NCBI RefSeq assembly: GCF_024763615.1
Contig: NC_077223.1
Coordinates: 97,092,627 to 97,156,626, forward strand
DNA length: 64,000 bases
Direction: 5' to 3'
Origin: Phlebotomus papatasi
Lineage: Eukaryota; Arthropoda; Insecta; Diptera; Psychodidae
The notes beneath the pieces are model-generated. The model did no database searches. It was not told the DNA's origin and saw only the letters and a list, made by a program, of their open reading frames with translations. Positions 41,701-54,341 of the stretch are shown piece after piece. Numbering within the stretch: the stretch's first letter is position 1; each line of letters opens with the position of its first letter. Position numbers and translations under genes: made by a program.

Positions 41701-43659
41701 TATATGCAAGGTTTTTTCAACTGCTGTATACAAAAACTTGGTGAATTTATAAACCTGTAAAATAAAACAGAAGCATTACATTTTTTAAAAAATACAGAGG
41801 CATAGCATTCGACAAATTGTTGCCTGTAGGAGAATATGGGATAAACGAGATGTTTGAGACTGAAATTAATGATGGAAAATTAAAATTTATGGCAAGAGCA
41901 TGACCTATTTGGTATTTGGGTGGAAAAATGTTCAAACTTCCCTTTGAAAAATTGTATCAATTCACAAAGTATATGTGGTACTTTCTGGGTGCGCACTGAA
42001 TATTCAAGAGTATGATAGCAACATGAAAGAAGAGTTTTCCACCATGTGGAAATTCCTTCAGACATGCTTATCTATTTATTGATTTGCCTTTCCTCCTGCG
42101 GATAATCTCGTCGTATTTTTTCCAACTTTCCCTCACACTACCTAACTTTGAGAAAAAAAAATTGTCCTGTAAAGCACGAAAAGTGGTTAAAATTGGGGAG
42201 TGGTGCAAAAGAAGAGGAAGTTCGTGCTCTAAAAACATGCCAGTGGAGGTGAAAAAGAGACTTTAACAAGAGCACATGTAAATATAGCGGCAAATAAGAT
42301 GAAGAACTCTGGTGAATAGCTACAACGTTGGCTTCAACGAAAATGATTTCATAAAACTTTTAATGAGTTAAGCTTCAGCATCAATGCAAACGTTGGGGCT
42401 TTCTTGCATGGGTAAGTCGCCTGTTGTGCCTGAGAGAGAAATATTTCAGTTGAAAGAAAAATTCCCGTAGTATGGCCCCAAGAAAATCTTCTACCTCACC
42501 ATCTCTTTCATCCTTCGTTCTATTCAAGGATTCACAATGAGAAAACACCTTTTTTATCCCAATACAAAATTCCATTCTGTACAACAAGACCTTACTCGAA
42601 AACTTAACAAAAATAGTATTTCTTCAATTGCATATAATATATTTGAGTTTTTTTCTTAATCTCTAAAATTAAACAAAAAACATATTATCGGATATCAATT
42701 TTGACTTATTTCATCAAATGAAATATATCCAAAAAATTGTGTGGTTACAGGTTAACATAGAAAATGCATAAAATTTGATGATAGCGAACATAATGATGTA
42801 CAGTTTTTACTGTGATTTATTTTTATATTTTTAATCTCTTAATATTTTAATACTACCTTTTAAGTTTAATAAATCTATAGTGGAATGAACACCTCCTAGA
42901 CAGGGAACCCTTATAGACACTTTTGTCAAAATGTTGAAATTTATTTAATATATCTCATACTATGTAAGTAATATGGCGTTTTTTCATTAATTTACGTTTT
43001 TCGATAAAGATAAGTGTTCAAATTTCGTATTCCAAATGGTACAGAGTAGGGTGTTAATAGGTCCTGACACAAGATTTTAAAGTGTCAATATGTGTTCCTT
43101 TCACCCTACAAATTGCTTTTCAATATTTTGTTTCAAACCTCCTCTTCAATGGTTACCAAGGCTTGAAATAAGAATACTACCATATAGTAACCATATAATA
43201 TAATTTAATATATACAGTTATAATATAATATTATATATTAATAAACGTTTGTTCACATGCCCCATGAAAAGCATTTTACAATTAAGGGACTATATACAGT
43301 TACGTAAGCTGAACTAAAAAAAAATAAGCTCCTTAGCAGTAAAATGCATTTTTATGTTTCTTTGTTCCTCTCTAAAATAACAGTTAAAGCGATAAAAATT
43401 TTAATGCTAAAGCAGCTGCACTTTATTAATAAATCAGTTTTCTTTATTTAAAGTTAACTTGGAACGCCTTTATGTGTAATTTGATAATACTGTGATGCCA
43501 GTGTGATTTACTATACAAAATACTATCTATCTTAAACTATTTTTTCTTATAAAAAAGAATTTTATATCTCATTCATAATCGTTTACCATTTACCCGTTCT
43601 CAACCGATCTGCACCAATTCATAAATCATTCAAAAGATTTCCCAAAATAGTTTTAAGAG
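41701..43659. other. Intergenic DNA without a recognised gene
   Basis: Short frames only. 43000-43120 resembles 8080-8220. No terminal repeats or RNA genes seen. Confidence 0.45.
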
Positions 43660-43869
43660 TAAGGGGAGTCCGTGGCAGAATTAGCCACGTATAGTTTTAG
43701 ATAGTGGTTTATAGTTTGTTCGAAGGAATTTGAGGAAATCACTCTTTATTCTAAATATTTCCCTTCATATTCATTGAAATATTTATCAGCCTCATACAAA
43801 CATCTTTAATACAAGTTATACATAATGAAAAATTTCATTTGCTGGCTAATTCTACCCCGGTCTCCCTTA
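43660..43869. mobile_element. MITE, TAAGGGGAGTCCGTGGC...
   Basis: TAAGGGGAGTCCGTGGCAGAATTAGCC pairs with GGCTAATTCTACCCCGGTCTCCCTTA. A distant relative of 37698-38225 by its GGGGAG/CTCCC ends. Confidence 0.7.
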
Positions 43870-44323
43870 ATAAAGTTATAAGAGTTCGAATAAAAATTAT
43901 TTATCGGATTATAACCAGTTTATTACCGGTTCACAACCATTTTGAACCGATTTATAAACCAGTCAAAACATTCAGAAAATTTACTTAATAATTTATTTTA
44001 AACGTTAAATTTAAAATAAAATTTATGTGTAATAATCTCAATAAAGAATTTCTGCAAGTTGGATGTGTTAATCTTTAACTATTCATTTATATTTTCATAA
44101 TTTTTCTTTACACAAAAATTTAAATCTAATCTCACTTTATTAGATTTGAACTACTGATATTGTCTAGAAGCAGAATAATTTTAAGAAAATACTATTTTAT
44201 GAAAATTTTTCCTATCATTGTAGGTGGAAACGTCAAAATTTTAGAACGTAAACGACATTAGTGAAGTTATTAAACATCTTATGTTGCTACGGAAACGGTG
44301 ATCGTCAGGTGATTTAGGGGGAG

Positions 44324-44542
44324 TAGGGGAAAGTACTCTCCCTTCGAACGTTTATGCCTTCGAATAATGTGAATTTTCTTTTAGTTTTCTTAAGAGACTT
44401 ACATATTTCTATGAAATATTAGTTGGCTTATCATCAATTGTTTATAATTCCGTTATAATTTAGTGTAAATCTCTTACGAAAAACAAAAGAAATTTACATT
44501 ATTCGAAGGCATGAACGTTTGAAGGAAGAGCACTTTCCCCTA
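44324..44542. mobile_element. MITE, GGGGAAAGTACTCTCC family (219 bp)
   Basis: TAGGGGAAAGTACTCTCCCT and GAGCACTTTCCCCTA, with the GTTTATGCCTTCGAATAATG interior shared with the other copies. Confidence 0.88.
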
Positions 44543-44749
44543 CAGTGAAATATATTAATAATTTGAACAAATTATATATTATTCATATAATATATATTCT
44601 TGATTGTAAATTTTATGTATCTTTGGACACGATTTAAAATTAAAACTGTTATTATAATTTATTTTTCTTATTATTTTGATCTACTGGTCTTTTTTGCCAT
44701 TTTTCACATTGGTCAGTTTACAAGTTTTTATTGTTCAAGTTTTCATAAT

Positions 44750-45125
44750 CAATATAATGATTAGACTATATTCCCATAAGTTTCCAAATAAGCCGTTTAT
44801 CAGCTTAAGTCGTAAGTCTATTTAGAGCATAAAAATCGAAACAAAGGTTTGCCTGCTCAAAAGCCAATGCTCTTATCGTCTTACCAATTGCATATTGAAT
44901 TGAAATTACAATGCTTGAACATAAACCAGAAGAATCATAAGTCCTAGACACACTTACAACTTAAATCGAGAGAGGGTTTACTTAATTATATTCAAAGTGA
45001 TGATGAAATTACATTTGCATCAGTTTCTGACTAAACCATATCTCAGCTTAAGCCGAGAAACGGTTTAGTTAGTAAGAAACTGATAGGAATTAAGTCTAGT
45101 CATTATTTTGATTATAATTACGTTA
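44750..45125. mobile_element. Inverted-repeat element, TAAGCCG family
   Basis: AATATAATGATTAGACTA...AAGTTTCC...TAAGCCGTTTATCAGCTTAAG on the left is mirrored by CTTAAGCCGAGAAACGGTTT...AGTCTAGTCATTATTTTGAT on the right. A related copy occupies about 55370-55575. The right end runs into the (AAGT)n microsatellite. Confidence 0.55.
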
Positions 45126-45139
45126 AGCCGTCTATTAAA

Positions 45140-45493
<354 letters not shown>

Positions 45494-45615
45494 GGTGAAC
45501 AAGTGTGCCACTTACAGTTTGTTCTGGCTATGATAAGTCGGTTTAAATGACTAATTGACACCTATAATGATATATAGAATGATATATTTTCGACACTATC
45601 GAATCGATAAATCTA

Positions 45616-45827
45616 TAGGGTGGCGGCATTACTTGTGGCCACTGTCTTTCTTATGGCCTCCCCGCAAAAAACTAAAAACAATGTCAAAAAATGATTTCAG
45701 AAACTCTCAAAATAAAAAAAAAAATAATTGATGTGTTTTAATAGCAAATCACATTTTTTCGGTTTTCTAACAAAAATTGCGACATGGCCAAAAGTAAAAA
45801 CAGGCCACAAGTATTGCCGTCACGCTA
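45616..45827. mobile_element. MITE, TAGGGTGGCGGCATTACTTGTGGCC
   Basis: TAGGGTGGCGGCATTACTTG pairs with CAAGTATTGCCGTCACGCTA. A decayed relative with GGCATTACTTGTGG begins at 26312. Confidence 0.8.
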
Positions 45828-47017
45828 TCTGATATTTTACGCTTTGTTGGGCCATTCATTGTGACATTCTTAAAAGAATGTGATTGTTGATAAACATCTA
45901 GAAGAGTTACAGGAAGTCATGCTATCGTTCAAAATTTTTAGAATCGGCAGTCAATATAGTATCGAAAGAAGATATCATTTTTTTAATCCCCCCCCTTACC
46001 CTTGATATAGGCCTGAAGCCTATCGGTTTATTGTGACCAAGATCCCATTACTACCAAACAAGATATCATGTCACCAAAGGTTTTTTTACCCCTTGCTCCA
46101 GTGTATCTCCAAAATACGATTAATCATTCATTAATCCATGCAATTAAATAAATGAAAATAAAAAACGTCTAAAATTTACTTATTACAAGGATATCAATTA
46201 ACACAAAGTATTTAAAATAGAATTAGAATTTCAAGTGCTCCCAGAATGCCCATAAAGAATCTCAGTTTGCATAATTTTGTCACAGAATTTATGTTTTAGT
46301 GCAAAATCTCATTCGACGCTCTCTCTATTCAAACTCCTGCACTAAAGCCATCTCTGTAATATCCTTTGATAATCCAAAATTCAGAAGTTCATCTTCATTT
46401 TGTGACACAAAATTCTTTGTTACGGGAAAACTTCCAGGTAAAAGTCATACAAAATGTCTCTATTGAATATTTGAGGAATGTGTGAATGTGTTCTTTAGTG
46501 TCTTTAGTTGAACAAATAGTGCCTGCCGATGTCAATTAGCACAATCTTCAATTTTCACTCTAATTTGATCATATCACGGTCTGAGGAAAATCTCACTGAA
46601 TCAAACCCCAACGTTAGCACAACCACCGCAAAACATCATTCTGTTCATGTTGTTCTCTGGGTGTAGCCCCAAACTACACTTTCATTGCTCTTGTACCTTA
46701 AATAATAAAATTTTCACGCACAGTTCACCACGAACCACCCTCAGATCCAAAAGGCGCCTCAAACCCCTTGTCAACCCTCTAACTCCTGTCGAAGAGAGAG
46801 AGCTTAGCCGTGTAAATTTGTGTGTGGGTGTGTCTGTCTGTGGAAGTGTGAGTAAAATCATCCTTTCTGTATCAATTCAATCACCCTTATGGCTTCACAT
46901 CTCACAGGAAAAGGGCTCTCTCTGAGATGGAAAAAAGTTCTCTGAGTGAGGGAAAGCTCCACGAGATGAAAAACCATCTCTCTCGAGTACCTCATGGGAA
47001 ATCCACATGGAAATTGA
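45828..47017. other. Upstream region of the signal-peptide gene
   Basis: The composition becomes less AT-rich from about 46600. CTCTC/GAGAG words increase toward 47045. A 92-codon frame at 46647-46925 has no domain signal. Candidate regulatory DNA only by position. Confidence 0.4.
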
Positions 47018-47125
47018 TGGAGAGAGAGTCGCGAGAGAGAGAGAAAGTTTAGGACACAATGTGCAAAAGCTCAGAACTTCGACGCGTCGCTCAGTCGTGG
47101 AGTGAACGTCGTGACGGGTAAACGT
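47018..47125 (+). promoter_or_regulatory. TATA-less core promoter with GAGA elements, initiator and partial DPE
   Basis: TCAGTC at 47091-47096 matches the arthropod initiator (A+1 = 47093). AAACGT at 47120-47125 sits exactly at +28 to +33 and matches the DPE consensus RGWYVT at five of six positions. GAGA/CTCTC tracts at 47018-47045 lie 50-75 bp upstream, where GAGA factor often binds in insects. I see no TATA box at -30. The downstream exon encodes a signal peptide, which supports this as a real start. Confidence 0.5.
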
Positions 47126-47629
47126 GAGGAAAATGCAGCTCTGGCTTTAAGGAAAATTCGGCGGCAAGAAGCGCCAAGTCTGCTTCCTCCGCGAAGGATC
47201 AATCATATAAAAAAAAACTTTCGACTAAACTTTAACGACAATTGAAGATCGTTACAATTATTCGGTGTTTGAATTCAAACTAACAGATAGTTCGTGTGAC
47301 GGTTTACGGCTTTTTTTTTCGCGAAAGTGCGATGAAGATCTGATAAAAGATGTAGAACTTTGCGACGTGCTCGAGGCATTTTATGACCGGGTTCCTAAAA
47401 TCTTCCCACCTCATCAGACACTCAATCATCCTCCAAGACTCGTGAGAAGCTTGGTGCAGGAAGAATCTGAAGAGGTCCACAAGAATTTCCAAGCATAGAA
47501 AAATCCAATAAAGTGAAACTTCAGGAAATATAATAATTGTGACGAAAGAGATTGTTATTGAGAGGCGAAGAGTTTTAGCAGGAGGCTGAGCTGTAAGTGA
47601 ATGAAAGTCTTCCACTTGAAACTTGGGAG

Positions 47630-47696
47630 ATGAAGTGCAAAATTTTCTGGAGTTTATTCTTCTTCACCATCAATTCTGTCATTTTGGCAAAAACTG
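47630..47696 (+). CDS. First coding exon of a secreted or membrane protein (signal peptide only)
   Basis: ATG at 47630 opens 22 codons beginning MKCKIFWSLFFFTINS: a Lys-containing n-region, a hydrophobic core and a polar end (LAKT), a typical signal peptide. The exon ends in phase 1 at ...AAAACTG followed by the strong donor GTGAGT (47697). The leader from 47093 holds short upstream ORFs at 47133-47150, 47332-47343 and 47601-47633; the last one's TGA overlaps this ATG (ATGA). A good internal donor, GTAAGTGA at 47593, could remove part of the leader. No second exon could be identified in the remaining 16 kb, so the protein family is unknown. Large first introns after a signal-peptide exon are common in insect cell-surface and developmental genes; that is only an analogy. 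Confidence 0.55.
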
Positions 47697-48543
47697 GTGA
47701 GTGACAAATTAATCAATTTATTCTAAAAAAAAAAAAGAATACTCCATCAAATATCTGAAAGTCACAAAACAACCACAAAATCACTACAAATTCCTCAAGT
47801 CAAAAAGACAACAAAGAAGACATTTGTTGTGTTGCCAATCCAACCCAACCATTTATCACAATACAAGCTCTACAATACCTTCGTCTCATCCCCGATGGCA
47901 CTTCCGCCGGATGAGATGGCAAAAAAGTGCGTGTAGCAGTATTGATTCCCGAGGAAAAAAAACCCCATTCAGTCCAAAACTCAAATCCTGACTCTAAATC
48001 ACAAGAGTTAGGGGCTAAAGCTTTCCATTCATGTCCCCACAGGGCCCTATAATCATGCCACACCGGTACCGGCGGGAAAGATTGAAGGTAACCTAAGACG
48101 TACCACATAATGATGCAAATAAATTTCCATCTTCCCCATAACAGGAAACCCCCCGCATTTTCCTCTTGGAGAATACCAACAGAAAAATTTACCAAATTCT
48201 TCAAGATGTTTGCTGAAGTTCGATAAGAAAATGTCATTGAGATTCAATTCATAGGAATTTTCTTATGAAAAGACTTTATGAATTTCACTTAAACTTCTGC
48301 AAACTTGGATTTTGTGACAGAAAATTTGCAACACAATATTGCATAGATTTCATTTTTGAAAAGTTTCTCTCATTGAAAATCAAACTGATATACACTCTTT
48401 GAAAATTTGTATTTCAGATTTTTGATTTGGCATATGCCCTTATGGGAAAACTACACAGAAATTTTCTGCCTTTCCGTATCATTGTGGAAATATTTCAATA
48501 AAAAAGGGGTATCCTTTTGAAAAAAGAATGGTCTCATAGATTT
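47697..48543. other. Start of a long intron; no recognised exon
   Basis: A relatively GC-rich block at 47870-48130 produces a 145-codon - strand frame without recognisable domain; I leave it uncalled. Confidence 0.4.
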
Positions 48544-48895
48544 TATACAGCCGAGTTCCTCAAACTCGAACTCCTCAAATTTGAACGACGCGACGGTTGA
48601 GTTCAAAATGTAAAATTTGAGGTTGTGTGAAGAAAGTTTTGCGTGGAGTCTAAATTAGAATGATTTTTCTCTGGTGTTTCTTCAATATTATTGTATTATA
48701 TTAACTTCCGCAACAAATTCCATTTATTTCACAATAAATTACACTGATATATTCTCTAGAATTGTTTATCTTAATTTAGAGAAGGTGCATTTCACATGAA
48801 TTCCGTTACATTTTTGAAAATATGATTCAAATTTGAGGAGTGAGAAATGTCATCTATACCCCCCAAATGTTCAAATTTGAGGAACTCTACCGTAC
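48544..48895. mobile_element. MITE, ...GAGTTCCTCAAATTTGAAC
   Basis: CGAGTTCCTCAAACTCGAAC and the inverse of GTTCAAATTTGAGGAACTCTACCG form the ends. CTCCTCAAATTTGAAC / TTCAAATTTGAGGAGTG repeats the motif internally. Confidence 0.7.
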
Positions 48896-49094
48896 TTTAT
48901 AAATATAAAAAAAAACAATGCAATGCGCTTTGAAACAAACAGAAAATTAGAGCAAAATTCAGATTTTGAACGTTAATTTTTAGAAGATATTCTTTTTTTA
49001 TTTTAATATTTTTGCTGAGATTCATCAAAAAGATGTTTAAAGTTATCTACAAATTGAGAACAATTTTCTTGAAAAATTGTCATTTTGACGTAAT

Positions 49095-49372
49095 TTTGAA
49101 ATTTCCCCTAATGGGCTCTACACCAGAGGTGTGCAAGAAACCGTTGAAACCGAATTAACGTCAAATGAAACATGTATGTCAATGGTCAAAACGCTACTAT
49201 AACAAACATATTTTGACATTAATTCGGTTTCAACGGTTTCTTGCACACCTCTGCTCTATACACTAGAAAAATTTAAGTCCATATTTGACAATTTTTCCTA
49301 CACAAGGGTAAAAAATTTGTTTCAATTTGGACATAAATTTCTCTAATATGTAGAAACCATAAATCAAAACGA
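49095..49372. mobile_element. MITE of the CTACAC...GTGTAG family, interrupted
   Basis: AATGGGCTCTACAC at the left and ATTTCTCTAATATGTAGAAACCAT at the right match the 3543-3660 family (AAGTCCATATTTG / AATTTGGACATAAATT). It is interrupted by the element at 49125-49255. Confidence 0.6.
49125..49255. mobile_element. 131-bp near-perfect inverted repeat, CAGAGGTGTGCAAGAAACC
   Basis: CAGAGGTGTGCAAGAAACCG pairs with CGGTTTCTTGCACACCTCTG; pairing continues through TTGAAACCGAATTAA / TTAATTCGGTTTCAA. Nearly the whole insert is stem. Confidence 0.88.
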
Positions 49373-49726
49373 AAATGTCTATTGATGAACGTTTTTTGAT
49401 TAAGGCTGAAGCTTCAATTCTAAACTAAATCTAACTTACTAAATAGGTTTTATTCTAATTTGAAGGCATTACTAAACTTCTTATTTCATTGATCAAAAAT
49501 AGGGCTCTAACTAAACGTCCCATGTGCCTGATCACCTGCTAATTGAAGTACACACCAATCCTATCAATAATTTATATTCACATAGTATAAGCAGAAGTTG
49601 AAATGTTAGGTATTTGAAGCTGTACTTAATTTAAATACAGTATAAGAAGTTTTATGATATTAAAATAGTAAAAATTCTACGGAAATCAATATTGACAAAC
49701 TTATTTGAAACATTTTCCTCGCTAAT

Positions 49727-49870
49727 AATGTCTACACACTACAAGCAATTTTCGTCAAAAATTGCCTTTTTAAATAAATTCTGACGTTTCTGCCTACAAG
49801 GATAGGGTAAATTTTCTTTAAAAAGGCAGTTTTTAAAGAAATTTCTACAAGTGTGTAGAGGCCATTAATA
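49727..49870. mobile_element. MITE, TAATGTCTACACACT...AGTGTGTAGAGGCCATTA
   Basis: The terminal repeats are TAATGTCTACACACT and AGTGTGTAGAGGCCATTA; CAATTTTCGTCAAAAATTGCC and AAAGGCAGTTTTTAAAG lie inside. Same end type as 3543-3660. Confidence 0.75.
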
Positions 49871-52800
49871 GCCTTGCATAATATGCATAATATGACATAT
49901 CGATCGCTCAGAATAAAAAACGAACAACTCGCAGTAGGCAAATTTTACAGGACAGCGATTTCAAGCTCAGATTTTACATGGAGAGTATATGAATTTTGAG
50001 ATTTAAAATCTTTATAACTTTGAAAATAATTATCTTTCAAGTATAATATTCAAAGAGAAGGTAGAGGGTATAAAGAAGTATCCAAGAAGCGAATAAAACG
50101 TTTTTTTTATAAAAAATCGAGTTGTTCGACTTGTATTCTGAGTGATCGATTATGTCCATCCTACTTTTCATACCCTTCTTCTTTTGAATATCATATAAAT
50201 TAAATTTAGTTCAGTCCAATGTTGAGACCGAAGGAGTGGGACAGGCTTAAGCAAATCTTTCGAGAAAGGTATACAAATTTTGATTTCATGGAATTTTACC
50301 GATATAAAAGGTGTGACAGAGCCATAAGTTAAAATATTCCCTAAAAACTTACCCTATAAAAAATTAAAAAAGTTGAGTCATAAACATAGCTAAACCTAAA
50401 GTCAAATTTCGTAAAAGCCTTGCTATCTCAATGACCCTTAGAGCTTTATGGTGATATTCCAGTGAAAAATCAACATGTTTTTTTTTTAAATTTACTGTAT
50501 AATTGGCTTTTCCTTGAGTTGGTTATTATCACGACTGACTGTTTGGGGATTTTAGAACAAAGCGATAACTGGGGAAAACAATCGAGATAGGAACCACCAA
50601 CCCAAAAAAAAGTCGATAATATGCTTTTGAGAACAGTCAATAAAAACAAAACATATTCATTTTACATTGGAACAGCGTCGACTAATTATTATCGAAAACA
50701 TAGAAAATATGTTTTGTGTAACATATTTAGTTGATAAATGTAATTTAACACTAAATATTTACTTATTTGTTGGTGATAACTGTGATAACAGACGATAAAT
50801 TAAACAACATTTGTTACAGGGTAGAAGCCTGATATTAAAAGTTAACTATACGATACGTTCCAAATGGTAAAACATGATTCATATAAAGCTACTGTAAATA
50901 TACTATAATTTTACTAATAGTTACTGAAACTCTCTGATGAATTAGTAAAATCAAATGTCCTAATATTCAAAGTACTTGATTTGAAAACAGAACATTAAAC
51001 CGTGAACCCTTGAAACAATAAACTTCCTAAACTACTTTCCCCTTCAGTTATGTAAATTGCATATTTGTTTTCACAGTACTGTCGTGTTATTTGCAAATAA
51101 TGTACAAATTTCACATAAATATCTCCATGTTTCTTAGAAATACATTTCCCTAATCTCGATGTTTAATAGTTTCCAAATAAATGCTGCATCAGTGATTAAT
51201 TTGTGGATTTGTAGCACCATCTGTGTTCATGGTTTAATATTGCCTCAATTAATAGCCCCCTAAAGTGCACCATTGAAAATATTGATTATTTTGTGAGAGA
51301 TGGTGCAAATTATGCACTATTGTGAATGTTGTATTGAAAATTCAACCCTTTGTCATGAGATGCTGAACATTGAGTGAATTCTGCAGCATGTGCAGTGATC
51401 CTCCTTCAGATAGGTCTCTGCCTTATATGACTGTTAAAACAAAAGGGAGAAGACTTCTGCAAATACTGCATCATTGCAATAAATACAGCGAAAAGTGTAA
51501 TTTATACAGCAAAAGGGTGCTACAGGGTAAAAGATAGTATTGGAGTATGTGGTGTCCGTGGGTAAATTCCAGCATCCCCGGACATGCTCATGGAAACCAC
51601 CCAGAAGCACCACCCCGACAATTGTCGATCTCGCCCCGTGTGCCAAACGACGCCCGCCGGTATTTAATTCGTTTATTTGATTTATTGTTTGTGTGGTTTT
51701 AACGAATTATCCCAGTGGATGGGGATGGAATTGGTTGCGCAGAGGACATAATATGAGCTAGTTGAACTGCAACAGATGCTACATACTTAGGTATAACGTT
51801 CTACGCTACATTATTGACATCATTGAGGTTAGAATTAAGATTAGAGGTTAACACTAAACCTATCAAGACCGGTTAAATTAACCCTTTGACGACGAGACAG
51901 TTTTCGCTAACCGAAAATCAGCAAAAAAAAATGAAACCAATATACAAAACTTGTAAAACGTCTTACATCTAAACTTTAAAAACCAGAGTCTGATTTGGAG
52001 TATTTTTTGTTTCTATGAACGATACGGACAAGAATAGCCCAAAAATTTGAATAATTTTTCTGACGATACCAATAACTGATAATTTTCACTCTAACAAAAA
52101 ATTTTATGTTTGAGTATTGTAGTTTCCTTTTCCAAAACGGTTTTGCTTAAAAAAAACTGGAAGTATAAAAAATAATTAAAATTAATTTTCATTATGAGAA
52201 TTTTAAAATTCGTCATTTTTGAGCTAAAATATTTATCATATAGCAAATAGGTGGAGACTTGCAAAAAATATCCTAGATTCCTTCAACCTCATACTTTACA
52301 ATTACGTATAAACACAAGAAATAAATAACTTTAGGTAGTCAGGAAAAATTATTTTCTTTATGGGACACCGGTGTTCCAATCGTCCTTAAAGGGTTAACCG
52401 GTTTAAAAACTTTTTTAAAATTAACATTTATTTTGAACGGTACTAAAATCGCTGTCAAACTTTATAATTTTCTTAGAATATGCATATAATATATTTTTCA
52501 GTGTTTAATTCTAATTTTTCCTGTTTTCTATGAAAAATTTGTTGAGTGTCCTACCTACCGCGGTCTCTTTTTTTTTAATCGAGCGCGTTAGGAAAAACGA
52601 AGAAAAACAGTCGGTAGGTTTAGTGTTAATATCAATATTCATTTTGAGATCCATATAAATAAGAACCGTATTAATCTCAAGCGAATTTGATTATAAGACC
52701 AATCACTTTGTAAGTAATTTGAATGGAAAAATTGGTAAAAAAAAAGTCGAAATATTAGTTGAAGACCTAGTATGTATGATCGGCCTAACTGCTAAGATTA

Positions 52801-53346
52801 AAGTGTACTTATATAAACTTCAAGTTTAAAGAGCTTTCACGACAGGACGAACATAGGTTCGTCCGAAACTTTGACTAGAATCTTCCTCTCAAACGCAGGC
52901 AAGAGTTTATTATATTCAGATGACAATTAGAGAACTTTCATGATCAAAGTCATGTACAATAAAAATTTCGTATTTATAAAATGTATGCAAAGTATTTAAG
53001 AACGAGATGAAGAGATATGAACTTTGATTTCATAAGTTTTTTCTGATCTAAAAGGCTTACCGAAACATTTAATTAAATTTTCCTAATAAAATTGGCGAAA
53101 TTTGAACAATTAACCTCTAAGGCTAAACCATGAAGACCGTTTTATCTGTTTACATTTTCGTCCCATTTATTTCAAGTCTGGGCCCTGAGTTAATGCTCTA
53201 AATTTTTTATATGAGATAATCTTTTTATTTGAAATATGAAGGAAATCCTATTATTATTAATCGTGTCGAGACACTTTATTTTGTATTACAATTTAATGAT
53301 TACAATGTGCTCGTACTGGAAGAATCTGCTGATCGTAGACCACCCA
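49871..53346. other. Presumed intron or intergenic DNA
   Basis: AT-rich and mostly featureless. 51540-51660 is a GC-rich island with open frames on both strands (see findings). No repeat ends recognised. Confidence 0.4.
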
Positions 53347-53600
53347 CACTGAGAAAAAAAAGAAGCTGCGATTAACTTTTTTTTGTTATAAGTTTAACAC
53401 TTTTAGGGTGTAAAAATATATCAACATCTTTTAATGTTAATTTTACACATTTAAAGGGTAAAATCAACATGAAAGAAGGGTAACTTTAACCCATAATACA
53501 CCTAAAAAGGGTAATATTTACACCGTTTTCGGATCAATACTGCAGGGTAAAATTAGCATTTCCGGAATGTTATTTTAACTTTTTCGGATTTCTCTCACTG
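53347..53600. mobile_element. MITE, CACTGAG family (copy, reverse orientation)
   Basis: Begins CACTGAGAAAAAAAAGAAGC and ends GGATTTCTCTCACTG, with GGATCAATACTGCAGGGTAA and GGAATGTTATTTTAAC inside. The full-length copy used to recognise the split one at 22023-26160. Confidence 0.85.
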
Positions 53601-53718
53601 CAGGTACGCCTTCCCCATAGTGAATGCTTCTTCCATGCTCCTGAAGGTTTTTGGACAGAGGCGGTGCATTTTATTACGTTTTGCCACAGTAAAAATGTCG
53701 TTTTTCTGACATTCGGTT

Positions 53719-53821
53719 GATTGCACCGGACGGGGCTCGAACTCACAACTTTGCGAGTCGAGTCAGAGATCTCGTCCGCCCAAGATCCAACTGTCTTGCC
53801 TATTGCGCCACTGAGATCCCC
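53719..53821 (-). repeat. tRNA-derived SINE-like fragment
   Basis: On the - strand A box TGGCGCAATAGG and B box GAGTTCGAGCCC are both near consensus, about 55 nt apart, with complementary-looking ends. The 3' half matches the copy at 375-459. The body is longer than a normal tRNA and no T run follows, so a SINE head is likelier than a tRNA gene. Confidence 0.5.
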
Positions 53822-54341
53822 AATTAAATCTTAAAATATGCATAAATATCGCATCAGAAATACGAAATTCGGTCTAAATGTTTTTATATCATTTATTTTT
53901 TGTCAATAAAACACAAACGTATCGGCAATTGTTTCAAAAGAATGTTACTCTAATATTCTCTATCATCATAATTTTCAATTTCTTATCCCTATTAGGGTCA
54001 TGCCGCGGGCCTATAATATCCAGTTTAGCAGCCCACGCCAGCAGATCCTTCGCAATTTTGTGTTCATTCATTACATGTACGTTCACGGTCAATCTCAAAG
54101 CGCATCAAGGCAAGATCCTGAATTTGATTAAGCCACCTTGTCCTAGGTCCTATGATTTTTCTGCGATCGAAACATATTATATCATGCATAAAAATAAGCA
54201 AATATTCAAATAAGTATGAAATATCTCAAAATATGCACTTTGAGGACCGTAAGAACGTAAATGTGTGCAAATATAAATTTTAGTAGAGTCTTTGAACCCC
54301 TTGAACTCTCTGAATGCTCAATAAGAATAAGTAAAAAAACA

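Noticed and set aside
47800..48237. 145-codon - strand frame
   Set aside because: It lies in a locally GC-rich block where stops are rarer; no domain, no splice or promoter support, and Trp/Phe-rich runs typical of chance translation.
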